DNA of 64,000 nucleotides from Prochlorococcus sp. scB243_498I20 (lineage in GTDB: Bacteria > Cyanobacteriota > Cyanobacteriia > PCC-6307 > Cyanobiaceae), in assembly GCA_000635015.1 (NCBI GenBank), contig JFMR01000047.1, positions 41,367 to 105,366 of the forward strand. Reading direction: 5' to 3'. Numbering within the stretch: position 1 is the first letter of the stretch; each line of letters begins with the position of its first letter. A program made the position numbers and the translations under genes. Below are positions 51,678 to 61,053 of this stretch, in pieces. The notes beneath the pieces were generated by a model. It saw nothing but the letters and a program-made list of their open reading frames with translations, ran no database searches and was not told the DNA's origin.

Positions 51678-54600
51678 TTATTTCTTTAATGCTTTAATTA
51701 GAGGACCATATAATCTGTATGATAATTGATCAAAAATATTATTTCCAAGAAAGAAATCTGGTTCTTTTTCATTACCAAAACACAATTTCATTTCGATATT
51801 ATCTCTTTCTCCTTTAGAAAAATTTTTATTACCAATCCATTTATCAGTAAAAGCTTTTTTTTCATTTTTTGATTTTATTTTTGCTTCTACATATTTATAA
51901 GCACTTTCTGGAGGAAGAGGTAAACATTTTTCAGAATAATTTTTAAAAATATTTATATAATCCTCCAAAATTAAATTTGACTCCGTTACGCCGGGTGAAT
52001 GAATAATTTGCGATTTATAATTATTTTCTGTTCTAAAAATTACTTTAGTCTTTTTTATATTCCTCTTTAAAGAAGAAATAAAGAGTAATTTTATCCAAGC
52101 CTCAGTCAAACGACTTAAACTTAACTTCGCATTAATTAATTCAATTACAGTGTCATCAGCGATTAAATATTCTTCTTTATTCGCATTTAACTTAACATAG
52201 ATTTTTTTAATCTTATTATGTTGACTCAAACTTGCAGATAGACTGCTTAACAAGTCTTTGATTTCTTTTTCTTTTGTAAAAATACTATTTTTGGGCATAA
52301 TAATACCATTTTCAGCCAATTGATCATTAATATTTAATTCATTTAAATCATCAATAATATTATGATTATCAATCTCTACTTGCTGAATTATTTTTGTAAT
52401 TAGTTGCGACTTTTGCAGATTGCTTACATACTCCTCGTCTGGATGATGAATGAATATTTCCTTAGGAGAAATATTATTTTTATTAAGCCAATATTTTTGT
52501 GGAGTCTTGAACCAATAAATCAATTCTGATAATTTGTAATTTTTAACATCAGATTTTTTTTCATTCCAATTTATATCTTCTATTAAAGAATAATTACTTT
52601 TAATAATCTTAGATTTATCAAGATCAATTATTTCATTTTTATTTAAATCAGAATCTTTAATTATTAGTTCTCTTTGGCTTTGGTTTAAGAAACTATCAAA
52701 AAAAGAAATTAACTCTTTTATAGGAAAAGAAACATCTAATTTTTTATTGTCTTTATCATTTTTTACCCAAGTAACTATTAATTTATCTCTGCAGGCAATT
52801 AACAACTCCAGAAATGCATATTTCTCTCTTTCAAAAAGAGATGGATCACCCAAATGATATTTGTTTTTTAATAAATTAATGTTTTCACTCTTTGGTAATT
52901 TTGGATAATTAACACTATTCATGTCTATTAGGAATATAACCTTATGTGGAATATGCCTTGAATTCTCAATATCACTTACTAGGATCTTGTTGACTCGAAA
53001 TTTGCTGTGATATTTAACTTTATTTATGCAAGAAATTAATATTTCTCTAAAAACTTTTAACAAAATAAGATCATCAGGTATTAAAGGTATTACGTGCTTA
53101 TCAAGAGTTCTATTTATTTCACTTATTTCTAAATTGAAATTTGCATTAGAGTCAGCAATACTTTTTAATATAAACTTTATCTTTTTAACCCAATTCGAGT
53201 AAGAAAAAGATCCCCTTATCAAATTAATATATTTTTTTAATTGAATTAATATTTTAACCCATTTATTCAAATCCAAACTTATATTTTTATAGCTAAATGG
53301 TTTTAAATTAAAGGTACTTAAATTTACTTCTTTGTCATAAATTAAGCCTAAAGTAATTCTATTTATGCACCAATCTAGAGTATTTTTCTTTTCACCTAAT
53401 CTTTCTTTATCATCTAATCCCCAATGAAACCCCGCTTGGGTAAGTAAGAAAATAATTTCATCCTTCTCAGTATTATTAAAATCGAAAATGTTCTGAGTTA
53501 CTTTTTTCGAAAGAATATAATCTATTTTTTCAAGTGTAATTTTTTCACTTGCTATTTCAGTGATGTCAATTAGAAATTCATAAATGCCTGAAGAGTCATG
53601 ATTATCCTCATCAATAAAAAAATAAGGTATCTTTTGACCATTAATTAACTCATTATTAAAGATGTACCTTAGATAAGGTTTAATTAAATTAGTTTGTGGA
53701 GATAAAACAGCAATATCACTATATTTAATATTCTCGGTAGAATTTATAATTTCTATAATTTTATTTCTTAAATATTCAAATTGACTATTCTGATTAAAAT
53801 GCTCACAAAGTAATATTGAATCCTCCCTTTCAGTTACTATAAAATCAACGCTATTATTATCAATTAGTCTTTTTTGTATTTGATTAAGAAGAGGAATATC
53901 TTTCTTATTATGAAAATTAATTGTTGGATCGAGATAAATAAGATTATTTTTTAAATTTATACCTTCTTTATAAATATTTTCATCAATTAATTTCTGAAAG
54001 TTTGCTCCAAATTTACCAAATATTTTCTCTATATTTACATTATTTAAATTCAATTTACTTTCATTATCATCAAATTCCAACTTACCCTCAAGAAAATTTA
54101 TTCTATTCCATAAATCTTCTCCAGGAGATAATAAATACAAATTTACCTTAATAAATTTTGAAAGTTCAGAATAAAAATTAATATGTAGTTTAGATAAGTT
54201 ATTATCTGAAAAAATATAAATTTGATTTGGTACTTGAAATTGAACGTTTTTAATTTTACTTAAATTCTTTATTACTTCAATCATGTATAAACATGATGGC
54301 TTTTCAGATATCTTTTCCTCTAATAATTTATATAAAATAGGTTGCCAAAATTGATCTGAGTTTAAATTCTCAAATAGATTAGATGAATTAATTTCATATC
54401 TATTCCATTGAGCAATCATTTCAGGTCTAAAAATCAGATAATCAATAAAATTATTCGTGATCTTTTTTGTCAGATTATATATGTCTCCATCAATTGTCTT
54501 TTTATTATCCAAATATTTATTAATCCAATTTCTAAGCGGAAATGATTCTTGAAAGCTATTTAATTCTTCCAAGGAATCAATAATGCCCCATTTAATTGAC

Positions 54601-54860
54601 TCAAAATTCCATGCGCTCATATCAATCTCAGGGAAAAAATTTGTCAATAAAGATTCGGTATACGTTGATATTGTCTTTAATTCATAAAGAGCACTTATTT
54701 TGTTTTTTATAGTTATTTGTTCACGTAACCAATTCCCAAAAAAGTAATTGGGGACTACTATTTCTAATTTCTCATTTAAAGGCGGAGGAAAATTTTTTAA
54801 TTCCTCTGCTAACAGCTCACTAATTACTTCAATTTTATTTGACTTATAAAGATTGAGCAA
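51678..54860 (-). CDS. recC: exodeoxyribonuclease V gamma subunit (RecC)
   Basis: A 1060-residue RecC, the DNA-splitting and Chi-reading subunit of RecBCD. It begins with LYKSNKIEVISELLAEELKN, typical of RecC. The helicase-like fold is degenerate: no intact Walker A is seen, although DRDKLI-like and VIFLIDMNSVNYP segments resemble the family. A nuclease-like fold forms the C-terminus without catalytic residues. It is the first gene of the recC-X-recB-recD unit and follows ycf54 by 17 bases. Confidence 0.9.
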   Translation of the reverse strand: MLNLYKSNKIEVISELLAEELKNFPPPLNEKLEIVVPNYFFGNWLREQITIKNKISALYELKTISTYTESLLTNFFPEIDMSAWNFESIKWGIIDSLEELNSFQESFPLRNWINKYLDNKKTIDGDIYNLTKKITNNFIDYLIFRPEMIAQWNRYEINSSNLFENLNSDQFWQPILYKLLEEKISEKPSCLYMIEVIKNLSKIKNVQFQVPNQIYIFSDNNLSKLHINFYSELSKFIKVNLYLLSPGEDLWNRINFLEGKLEFDDNESKLNLNNVNIEKIFGKFGANFQKLIDENIYKEGINLKNNLIYLDPTINFHNKKDIPLLNQIQKRLIDNNSVDFIVTEREDSILLCEHFNQNSQFEYLRNKIIEIINSTENIKYSDIAVLSPQTNLIKPYLRYIFNNELINGQKIPYFFIDEDNHDSSGIYEFLIDITEIASEKITLEKIDYILSKKVTQNIFDFNNTEKDEIIFLLTQAGFHWGLDDKERLGEKKNTLDWCINRITLGLIYDKEVNLSTFNLKPFSYKNISLDLNKWVKILIQLKKYINLIRGSFSYSNWVKKIKFILKSIADSNANFNLEISEINRTLDKHVIPLIPDDLILLKVFREILISCINKVKYHSKFRVNKILVSDIENSRHIPHKVIFLIDMNSVNYPKLPKSENINLLKNKYHLGDPSLFEREKYAFLELLIACRDKLIVTWVKNDKDNKKLDVSFPIKELISFFDSFLNQSQRELIIKDSDLNKNEIIDLDKSKIIKSNYSLIEDINWNEKKSDVKNYKLSELIYWFKTPQKYWLNKNNISPKEIFIHHPDEEYVSNLQKSQLITKIIQQVEIDNHNIIDDLNELNINDQLAENGIIMPKNSIFTKEKEIKDLLSSLSASLSQHNKIKKIYVKLNANKEEYLIADDTVIELINAKLSLSRLTEAWIKLLFISSLKRNIKKTKVIFRTENNYKSQIIHSPGVTESNLILEDYINIFKNYSEKCLPLPPESAYKYVEAKIKSKNEKKAFTDKWIGNKNFSKGERDNIEMKLCFGNEKEPDFFLGNNIFDQLSYRLYGPLIKALKK

Positions 54861-54877
54861 TTTACTAGTTGGTTATA

Positions 54878-55195
54878 TTACTCAACTTTAAATGGATCAG
54901 TTATTTCTGCATTAGGACATTCGAATTCCCCAACAGCAACAAACTCTAAACGCAGCTTTAAGAAAGTTATAAATTTTTTATCCGTCGATAAAATAGCTGC
55001 TGGAGGCGATGGAATCTTTGCTCTAAGATCAACAAATTGGTTGGTTTGCAAAAATGATGGATTTTTTAAAAGCCAAAAATCTATTTCTTTATTATTTTCT
55101 TTATAGTTCCTCATCCTCTCTTTCAAAATCTCCTCAATTGGTTCTTCAACAGTTAAAAACTTTTCACTTGCCGCGACGAAAAAATATGTTGTCAT
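54878..55195 (-). CDS. ycf54: Ycf54-family protein of the Mg-protoporphyrin monomethyl ester cyclase
   Basis: A 105-residue protein beginning MTTYFFVAASEKFLTVEEP, with KEIDFWLLKNPSFL and CPNAEITDPF near the end, all typical of Ycf54 (DUF2488). The protein supports the oxidative cyclase that forms the fifth ring of chlorophyll. The family length is about 105, so it is complete. It follows pdxJ by 8 bases and precedes recC by 17, so it may be read with either. Confidence 0.9.
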   Translation of the reverse strand: MTTYFFVAASEKFLTVEEPIEEILKERMRNYKENNKEIDFWLLKNPSFLQTNQFVDLRAKIPSPPAAILSTDKKFITFLKLRLEFVAVGEFECPNAEITDPFKVE

Positions 55196-55203
55196 TTTGA
55201 AAT

Positions 55204-55920
55204 TTAATTTGATGTAATAAGGGACTTCATTTCACGTACAGACTTTTCTAATCCTATCGCTAAAGCCCTTGCAACAATACTATGACCTATGTTTAACTCG
55301 TTCATATTGTTAATTGATGCAATTTTTTTAACATTATTATAGTTAAGGCCATGACCAGCATTAACAACTAATCCAAGGTCATTTGCTAAATGTGTAGACT
55401 CTATGATCTTTTGGAGCTCTTTATATTGTTCAGATCCCGATAGTTCAGCATATTTTCCAGTATGTAATTCTATAAAATCAAAGCCTATTTCCTTGGAATA
55501 ATTTATCTGATCACCAAGAGGATCAATAAATGCACTTACTTCTATATTTGAATCCTTTAAATTCCTAACAGCCTTCTTAAGGTATTGCGCATTACTTTTT
55601 AAATCCAACCCGCCTTCAGTAGTAACTTCCTCTCTTTTCTCAGGTACAAGCGTTACATAATCGGGAAGAATTTTTTTTGCTATTTCTAACATTTCTTCTG
55701 TAGCAGCCATTTCTAAATTGAGTTTTGTTTTTATAGTCTCTTTAAGAAGGAATACGTCCCTATCTTGTATGTGTCTTCTATCTTCTCTTAGATGAACTGT
55801 TATGGAATCTGCCCCTCCTAATTCAGCTAAAAAAGCAAATTGAACAGGATCAGGCTCGACAGTTTTCCTTGCTTGCCTTACATTTGCAATATGATCGATG
55901 TTAACTCCTAAAGTAGCCAT
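55204..55920 (-). CDS. pdxJ: pyridoxine 5'-phosphate synthase
   Basis: A 238-residue PdxJ that joins 3-amino-1-hydroxyacetone phosphate and deoxyxylulose 5-phosphate to give pyridoxine phosphate. The start is the ATG at 55920 (MATLGVNIDHIANVRQARKT); the open frame upstream to 56058 is not like the family and overlaps the divergent plsC. Signatures are GADSITVHLREDRRHIQD, TLVPEKREEVTTEGG, and LGLVVNAGHGLNY, then LNIGHSIVARAL. The family length is about 240. Confidence 0.95.
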   Translation of the reverse strand: MATLGVNIDHIANVRQARKTVEPDPVQFAFLAELGGADSITVHLREDRRHIQDRDVFLLKETIKTKLNLEMAATEEMLEIAKKILPDYVTLVPEKREEVTTEGGLDLKSNAQYLKKAVRNLKDSNIEVSAFIDPLGDQINYSKEIGFDFIELHTGKYAELSGSEQYKELQKIIESTHLANDLGLVVNAGHGLNYNNVKKIASINNMNELNIGHSIVARALAIGLEKSVREMKSLITSN

Positions 55921-56020
55921 AATTTTGAAAATCTTAGTTTCTAGACAATTTATTAACCGCCCAATAATAGCTAATAAAAAAAGGCAAACACTTAAATTAT
56001 TAATATATAGTAAATAGAAC

Positions 56021-56695
56021 TTGAAGAAGAATTCTTTAAATATTTGGCATAAAATCAACCCTATATTGGGATTTATTGCAATGTTCGTTACTCAGGACGT
56101 TGTATTGAGATTATTTTTTAGAAAAAAGAAAATATTAAAAAATGGTTTTTCGATTCCCTTAAATTCCTCTATCATTTTGGCTCCAACCCACAGATCAAGG
56201 TGGGACGGCTTAATACTCACAATGGCAATGGGTAGAAGGGTAACAAAAAAGGATTGTAGATTTATGGTTACTAAATCCGAAATGAGAGGAATACAAGGTT
56301 GGTTTTTAAAAAGACTTGGATGTTTTTCAATAAATCAACTATCGCCATCTCTCTCAGCTTTAAGATATGCAATTGATCTCATAGAAAAAGGAGAACAACT
56401 AGTTGTTTTCCCCGAAGGAAAGATTAACAGATATGGGAAAAAATTAGTTCTCAAAGAAGGACTATATAGATTAGCTAGATTAGCTACCAAAAAAACAACA
56501 GCTATTACTATTATTCCTATTGGAATTGCTTACAGCAAAATACCTCCGAACTTTAGGGGCGAATTTTGTTTATCCTTTGGAAAACCAATACCAATTAATG
56601 ATTACTCAAACTTTACTATCAAGGACTTTAATAAATTTCTGAATGAAAAAATGACTCAAGAGGAAGAAAAAGCATTAAAAAATGTAGGTAGATGA
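56021..56695 (+). CDS. plsC: 1-acyl-sn-glycerol-3-phosphate acyltransferase family protein
   Basis: A 224-residue PlsC-type acyltransferase. The catalytic HX4D motif is APTHRSRWDGL, and the acceptor motif is VVFPEGKINRYG. A hydrophobic helix precedes it. The start is a TTG at 56021 in this reading; an ATG at 56081 (MFVTQDVV) is another possibility and still keeps both motifs. It makes phosphatidate for CdsA. It is divergent from pdxJ with 100 bases between starts. Confidence 0.87.
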   Translation: MKKNSLNIWHKINPILGFIAMFVTQDVVLRLFFRKKKILKNGFSIPLNSSIILAPTHRSRWDGLILTMAMGRRVTKKDCRFMVTKSEMRGIQGWFLKRLGCFSINQLSPSLSALRYAIDLIEKGEQLVVFPEGKINRYGKKLVLKEGLYRLARLATKKTTAITIIPIGIAYSKIPPNFRGEFCLSFGKPIPINDYSNFTIKDFNKFLNEKMTQEEEKALKNVGR

Positions 56696-56738
56696 ATCTG
56701 CAATAAGTTACTATAAATTTTAATAATTGAAAAAGAAA

Positions 56739-57254
56739 ATGAAATTCTTAAAATTGATCCCAATTTTATTTATATTTTTTGGAATTGCTCCCATTAAAAA
56801 TGAAGTTCAAGCAGAAATAAAGAATCCAGAAGACTTCAGAGTACTCTCAAATGAGAGTAAAAAGCTTTCAATCTCTAACGTTGAATATTTTATAAAAGAA
56901 GGTGATAAACATATTAAAAACGGTGATTTTGAAAAAGCTAAAGACTTTTATTTAGACGCTAGAAAATTAGCAAAGCAACTTGCTTCTTTTTATTCTGATC
57001 TAAATTCATCGTTCAAAGGAGTTGATGCGAGAATACCAAATGAAATGCAAAGGAAAGGTAAGCAAACATTACAAATCTTGGCAGAATCAAATGATAGATT
57101 GGCCTCTTTGTATATAAAAACTGAAAAGCCTGACGTTGCAGTACCCTTACTTGTTGAAACAATTAGAATAATGTCACCTAATAGTCCTGAAGGTAAAGAA
57201 GCATATGAAAGATTGATCCTACTAGGATTTGTTGAGACAAAATACAAAGGTTGA
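56739..57254 (+). CDS. secreted TPR-like protein, function unknown
   Basis: A 171-residue protein from the ATG at 56739 (MKFLKLIPILFIFFGIAP), with a signal peptide ending near VQAEIK; a TTG at 56727 is possible. The mature part has TPR-like helix pairs (EGDKHIKNGDFEKAKDFYLDA and YIKTEKPDVAVPLLVETIRI). It is probably lumenal or periplasmic and protein-binding; the partner is unknown. bolA starts 12 bases later. Confidence 0.75.
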   Translation: MKFLKLIPILFIFFGIAPIKNEVQAEIKNPEDFRVLSNESKKLSISNVEYFIKEGDKHIKNGDFEKAKDFYLDARKLAKQLASFYSDLNSSFKGVDARIPNEMQRKGKQTLQILAESNDRLASLYIKTEKPDVAVPLLVETIRIMSPNSPEGKEAYERLILLGFVETKYKG

Positions 57255-57266
57255 TTAAAATCTACT

Positions 57267-57497
57267 ATGACCACGAAATCAGAAGTTATTAAATTAATCA
57301 CTAAAAAAATCCCAAGTTCCCAAGTTTTTGTTGAAAACCTCAAGGGAAATGATCATTTGCAAGTAACTGTGATTGCATCTGAATTCAATGGATTATCATT
57401 AGTTAAACAACACCAGCTTGTATATTCCGCTTTGAAGGAAGAATTAGCTTCAGAGGCAATCCATGCACTGGCATTAAAAACAGAAACTCCAAATTGA
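57267..57497 (+). CDS. bolA: BolA-family protein
   Basis: A 76-residue BolA protein. The typical [21 protein letters not shown] segment (56-residue BolA core with the conserved His in KQHQ) and the closing [12 protein letters not shown] are present. BolA proteins bind 2Fe-2S clusters together with CGFS glutaredoxins. The grx4 gene starts 3 bases later, so the pair is translated together. Confidence 0.93.
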   Translation: MTTKSEVIKLITKKIPSSQVFVENLKGNDHLQVTVIASEFNGLSLVKQHQLVYSALKEELASEAIHALALKTETPN

Positions 57498-57500
57498 ATT

Positions 57501-57824
57501 ATGGACAACCCAACAAAAAATAAAATACAAAAACTGATTGAATCTAATCCAGTAATGGTTTTCATGAAAGGGACAAAATTAATGCCTCAATGCGGTTTTT
57601 CTAATAATGTAGTTCAAATACTAAATTCTTTAGGTGTAGAATTTGGTACGTTTGATGTTTTAAGTGATTTTGCTATAAGAGAAGGTATCAAAGAATATTC
57701 AGATTGGCCTACAATTCCTCAAGTTTACTTAAAAGGAGAATTTCTTGGTGGATCAGATATTCTTATCGAGATGTACAATTCTGGATCTCTTAAAGAAAAA
57801 ATAGAAATTGAATTAGCGTCTTAA
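57501..57824 (+). CDS. grxD: monothiol glutaredoxin, Grx4 type
   Basis: A 107-residue CGFS glutaredoxin. The active site PQCGFSNN has Cys31. The preceding VMVFMKGTK and later DWPTIPQVYLKGEFLGGSDI, which holds the glutathione-binding TVP-like TIPQ, are typical. Such proteins carry iron-sulfur clusters rather than reduce disulfides. bolA lies directly upstream. The stop is 48 bases before the convergent DUF6761 gene. Confidence 0.95.
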   Translation: MDNPTKNKIQKLIESNPVMVFMKGTKLMPQCGFSNNVVQILNSLGVEFGTFDVLSDFAIREGIKEYSDWPTIPQVYLKGEFLGGSDILIEMYNSGSLKEKIEIELAS

Positions 57825-57872
57825 GACAATTAGTAAGTATAAATACTGAATTGATTAATAAAAATTAATATT

Positions 57873-58142
57873 TTAAATCCTTTTTTTATCAAAAAAACCT
57901 TTATTTCCTTCTCCATCTGGATCAATAAAACTTGATGGATCTAAAATCCATCTTTCAATTAATCTTTCTAATTTCTCTTGATCCTTTTGCTCTAAACCAT
58001 TGCAATTTCTAAGAGCTTGGAGATAACCATCGCTATATAATTTAAGATCAGATGGCGTATGAAAACGTGTAACCAAGTCCTGGCAACTATCGCAAATTGA
58101 TTGAAAATGACGAATTGCTTTGGGATTTTCAAATGATGTCAT
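57873..58142 (-). CDS. DUF6761-like small cyanobacterial protein
   Basis: An 89-residue protein, beginning MTSFENPKAIRHFQSICDSC. It has the segments KLYSDGYLQALRNCNGLEQ and LERLIERWILDPSSFIDPDG. It is helical and acidic. I recall it as a conserved cyanobacterial family of unknown role. The CDSC pair could bind metal. It is divergent from the atypical response regulator with 86 bases between starts. Confidence 0.75.
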   Translation of the reverse strand: MTSFENPKAIRHFQSICDSCQDLVTRFHTPSDLKLYSDGYLQALRNCNGLEQKDQEKLERLIERWILDPSSFIDPDGEGNKGFFDKKRI

Positions 58143-58228
58143 AATTCGATAGATTCTGATTTTTATTTAGCATTTGTTATACCTTATTAAGGATGTTAAA
58201 AAATTGCCTGGCAAAACAGTAATTAAGA

Positions 58229-58966
58229 ATGCAATCAACTGAGCAAATCTTAGCTTCAACTCCTGGCAGTTCACAATTGCCTACGAGCTCTCAAACACCC
58301 TCGAGAGTTCTAGTTGTTGAACCTCACCCCACACTTAGAACAGTTCTTGTACAAAGGCTTCGCCAAGATGGCCATTTAGCAGCAGCAGTTGGTACTGCTG
58401 CTGAAGCTATTGACTTATGCAGAGAACAATCACCTGACTTATTAGTTAGCGCAGAAATCCTCGAGCAGAATACTGCAATGAGGCTTGCCCAACAATTGGG
58501 GTCTTCTGTCATAGTTTTAACTGCAAGATCAGGAGTTGAAGCATTAGTTAATCTATTAGATGAAGGTGCAGATGACGTACTTAGAAAACCATTTGGATTG
58601 GAGGAGCTTGCGGCAAGATGTAGAACTCTCTTAAAAAGAGGAAGGATAGGTTTACAAGAAAAAGTTGAGGTTGGGCCTTTAGAGGTACATCTTCTTTTAA
58701 GACAAGTTACTCTAAGTGAGAAACCTGTAGAGTTAAGCCCTAGAGAGTTTGCACTGCTTTGCGCTCTTTTAATGCCTCCAGGCATGGTTAGAAGTCGACA
58801 AGAGCTCTTAAGGATGGCCTGGCCACCATTCAGTGGAGGTCCAAGGTCTGTAGATACTCAAGTGTTAACTTTGCGTAGAAAATTAGAACAGGCTGGATTG
58901 GGAGAAGGTGGGGGCATAACCACAGTTAGACAGCAAGGTTATAGATTCAGTATTGATAATATTTAA
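58229..58966 (+). CDS. OmpR/PhoB-type response regulator lacking the phospho-acceptor Asp
   Basis: A 245-residue regulator. The receiver domain (about 26-135) has VLVVEPHP where VLVVDDEP is expected (Glu31 and Pro32 for the acidic pair) and LLVSAEILE where the phospho-Asp should be (Ala75). The later Thr98 (VLTAR) and Lys120 (LRKPFG) are kept. The winged-helix domain (about 145-243) is intact, with PVELSPREFALLCALL and RSVDTQVLTLRRKLE, then VRQQGYRF. It should bind DNA without aspartyl phosphorylation. NblR-like and other atypical cyanobacterial regulators are known; I cannot give a gene symbol. No kinase is adjacent. The stop overlaps the convergent gene by 4 bases. Confidence 0.88.
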   Translation: MQSTEQILASTPGSSQLPTSSQTPSRVLVVEPHPTLRTVLVQRLRQDGHLAAAVGTAAEAIDLCREQSPDLLVSAEILEQNTAMRLAQQLGSSVIVLTARSGVEALVNLLDEGADDVLRKPFGLEELAARCRTLLKRGRIGLQEKVEVGPLEVHLLLRQVTLSEKPVELSPREFALLCALLMPPGMVRSRQELLRMAWPPFSGGPRSVDTQVLTLRRKLEQAGLGEGGGITTVRQQGYRFSIDNI

Positions 58967-59469
58967 TTTAGAAAAGCAAAAATTTCACCAATAATCATTA
59001 AAACTGATAGTAAAGTCAGTAATTTATATGTCCATAGTGGTGATATGTAAGATATTTCATTAATAGCAATACCAGTATTCTTGGAGACAATTAATAAAAA
59101 TTTTTCAAAGTTTTCCAATCTTTGAGGGACAAGAAAATTATCACCTTGAAAAGTATTAAAGTAATAAACTTTACTACCCTGACTGGTTGGCAAAGATTTG
59201 ATTAATTTAATATCTTTCCAAGAAATCTCCCAATTTTTTTTCCCTAATAATTTAGAAATAAAGCTACTTTTATATGAAATTTTACTACTGCAAGTTTCTA
59301 CATAATCACTAGTGATATTTATTATCAAATAAAGTCCTAGGGCAAAAATAATAATAGAGAGGATTTTTAATTTGTCAATTGAAATAAATGGTAAAGGAAT
59401 TGTAAGCGCTAAATAAAGAGAAATTAACGAACTTTTCACAAAAAAAAGAGTTTTAAATTTTTCTATCAT
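58963..59469 (-). CDS. membrane protein of unknown function
   Basis: A 168-residue protein with two N-terminal hydrophobic helices (about 10-30 and 35-53), a polar middle (60-140), and one C-terminal helix (about 147-166). The middle, with WEISWKDIKLIKSLPTSQGS and YFNTFQGDNFLVPQRLENFE, looks like a small beta-sandwich (PH-like) as in bacterial PH-domain membrane proteins. The function is unknown. It lies 15 bases after the carotenoid isomerase gene, so it is probably cotranscribed. Confidence 0.7.
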   Translation of the reverse strand: MIEKFKTLFFVKSSLISLYLALTIPLPFISIDKLKILSIIIFALGLYLIINITSDYVETCSSKISYKSSFISKLLGKKNWEISWKDIKLIKSLPTSQGSKVYYFNTFQGDNFLVPQRLENFEKFLLIVSKNTGIAINEISYISPLWTYKLLTLLSVLMIIGEIFAFLN

Positions 59470-59484
59470 TTCAGAAGGATCCTT

Positions 59485-61029
59485 TTAATCGGGCAATTTA
59501 AAACTATTTATGTTTAACTTTGCACCTATTTTGTGAGCGCATGCGTATCCACTAAAAGCAACTGCATTTAGGCCTTGACCAGGGAAGCATGAATCCCCTA
59601 CACAATAAAGGTTTTGAATTTTTGTGGTGTTGAAAGGCATTGGCAAAAGTCCAAGCAACTTCTTACTAGGAATTGGACCATAACTACCTTCATATCTTCC
59701 AAGAAACTTTTTATGAGTTTTGGGAGTACCAATTTCTTTGTGATCAATATTTTGTTCAAGGTTGGGGAGAATAGTTGATATTTTTTCAACAAGAAAAGAA
59801 AAATATTTTTCTTTCTTTTGCAAATATTCCTTCCTTGATAGGCCTTCCCATTCACTCATCGATGAAGGAGTAAATGCATGTACGATATGTTTACCTTCTG
59901 GAGCCAAAGACGAGTCAAGTAAAGTAGGTATAGAAACAAAAATAACTCCCTTTTCGCTTTCTAATTCATCCCAATTTTCAACAATTATATGGTGACAATT
60001 AAAATTATCGGATATTAGATTTTTTTCTACTCCAAGGTGAATCGAAACAAAAGAAGGTGAGGGTTTATAAGTTTCTGACCACTTATATTCACTTTTTGGT
60101 ACGTTTTTACTAGAAACTAATCCTTTAGTATTATCTTTCAATCCAAATGTATCCCATCTAGTGGAGTTGGATACAATAATATTTGAATATATCTCTTCCC
60201 CATTTGAGAGCTTAACCCCCACAGCTTTTTCATCCTTCAAGAGGATTTTATTCACATTGGCTTTATATCTAATTTTTCCTCCTAATTTTTCAATACCAGA
60301 AACAAACTTCTCTGCTATCGTTCCAACTCCCCCTTTTGGATAATTTATCCCCCCCGCATGCCTATCTGTAAATACCATTCCCGCATTAATCATAGGGGTT
60401 TTTAGAGCTGGCATTACAGACCAACAAAAACATTCGATATCGATAAATTTTAAAAGTTCAGGATCTTTTATAAATCTTCTAGCCACATCTCCTGCATTTG
60501 ATGGTAACCATCTAGCTAACCCTAAACAGGATAATGGGGATTTAAAGAAAACTTTAAAAAGATAACTTGGATCCTCAATTGACAAAAGAGGCATTGAATC
60601 TAAACATTTAAATACACCTGCACAAGTATCGTAGAATTTCTTAATACCTTTTTTTTCCTTTGGAAAACTAGCTGATAATTTACTAATAAATTGCTCATAA
60701 TTTTTATCTACAGAAATATTAAAATTATTTGGTAAGTGATATTCCAGTTGCACAGGATCAGGAATAGTTTCACATTTTTCATTTACATCTTTTAGGGCAC
60801 GAGTTAATAAGTTGGTATAACCTTTATCTCCAAATCCAAATATCATTGAAGCACCAACATCAAAGGTATAACCATTTCTCTTAAAAGACCCCCCGCTTCC
60901 TCCTGGAATAATATATTTCTCAAGAACTAATACTCGAGCTCCTTTACTAGCTAATTGTGATGCTGTTACTAAGCCTCCTATTCCTGAACCAATAATAATT
61001 GCATCGAATTTTTCCTTATCAATTTTCAT
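59485..61029 (-). CDS. crtH: carotenoid isomerase (CRTISO type)
   Basis: A 514-residue FAD protein of the phytoene desaturase/CRTISO family. It starts with DAIIIGSGIGGLVTASQLAS, followed by GGSGGSFKRNGYTFDVGASM. The end has LYCVGDSCFPGQGLNAVAFS, a conserved C-terminal motif of CRTISO. The enzyme turns poly-cis-lycopene into all-trans-lycopene, the substrate of the cyclase near gyrA. Plant-type desaturases and bacterial CrtI are less likely from the overall pattern. trmFO lies 24 bases upstream on the same strand. Confidence 0.88.
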   Translation of the reverse strand: MKIDKEKFDAIIIGSGIGGLVTASQLASKGARVLVLEKYIIPGGSGGSFKRNGYTFDVGASMIFGFGDKGYTNLLTRALKDVNEKCETIPDPVQLEYHLPNNFNISVDKNYEQFISKLSASFPKEKKGIKKFYDTCAGVFKCLDSMPLLSIEDPSYLFKVFFKSPLSCLGLARWLPSNAGDVARRFIKDPELLKFIDIECFCWSVMPALKTPMINAGMVFTDRHAGGINYPKGGVGTIAEKFVSGIEKLGGKIRYKANVNKILLKDEKAVGVKLSNGEEIYSNIIVSNSTRWDTFGLKDNTKGLVSSKNVPKSEYKWSETYKPSPSFVSIHLGVEKNLISDNFNCHHIIVENWDELESEKGVIFVSIPTLLDSSLAPEGKHIVHAFTPSSMSEWEGLSRKEYLQKKEKYFSFLVEKISTILPNLEQNIDHKEIGTPKTHKKFLGRYEGSYGPIPSKKLLGLLPMPFNTTKIQNLYCVGDSCFPGQGLNAVAFSGYACAHKIGAKLNINSFKLPD

Positions 61030-61053
61030 TTTTTGAACATTTAATTATTAATC

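Noticed and set aside
45857..54860. recBCD operon as a horizontally acquired defence island
   Set aside because: Base composition and codon use grade into the neighbours, there are no repeats or integrase, and RecBCD is a known core system of Prochlorococcus.
55921..56058. N-terminal extension of 46 codons on pdxJ
   Set aside because: The extension is hydrophobic and unlike the family, overlaps the divergent plsC start, and the ATG at 55920 gives the usual PdxJ N-terminus.
58324..58785. 153-codon open frame opposite the response regulator
   Set aside because: It is antisense to a clear receiver and winged-helix gene; composition is that of a shadow frame.
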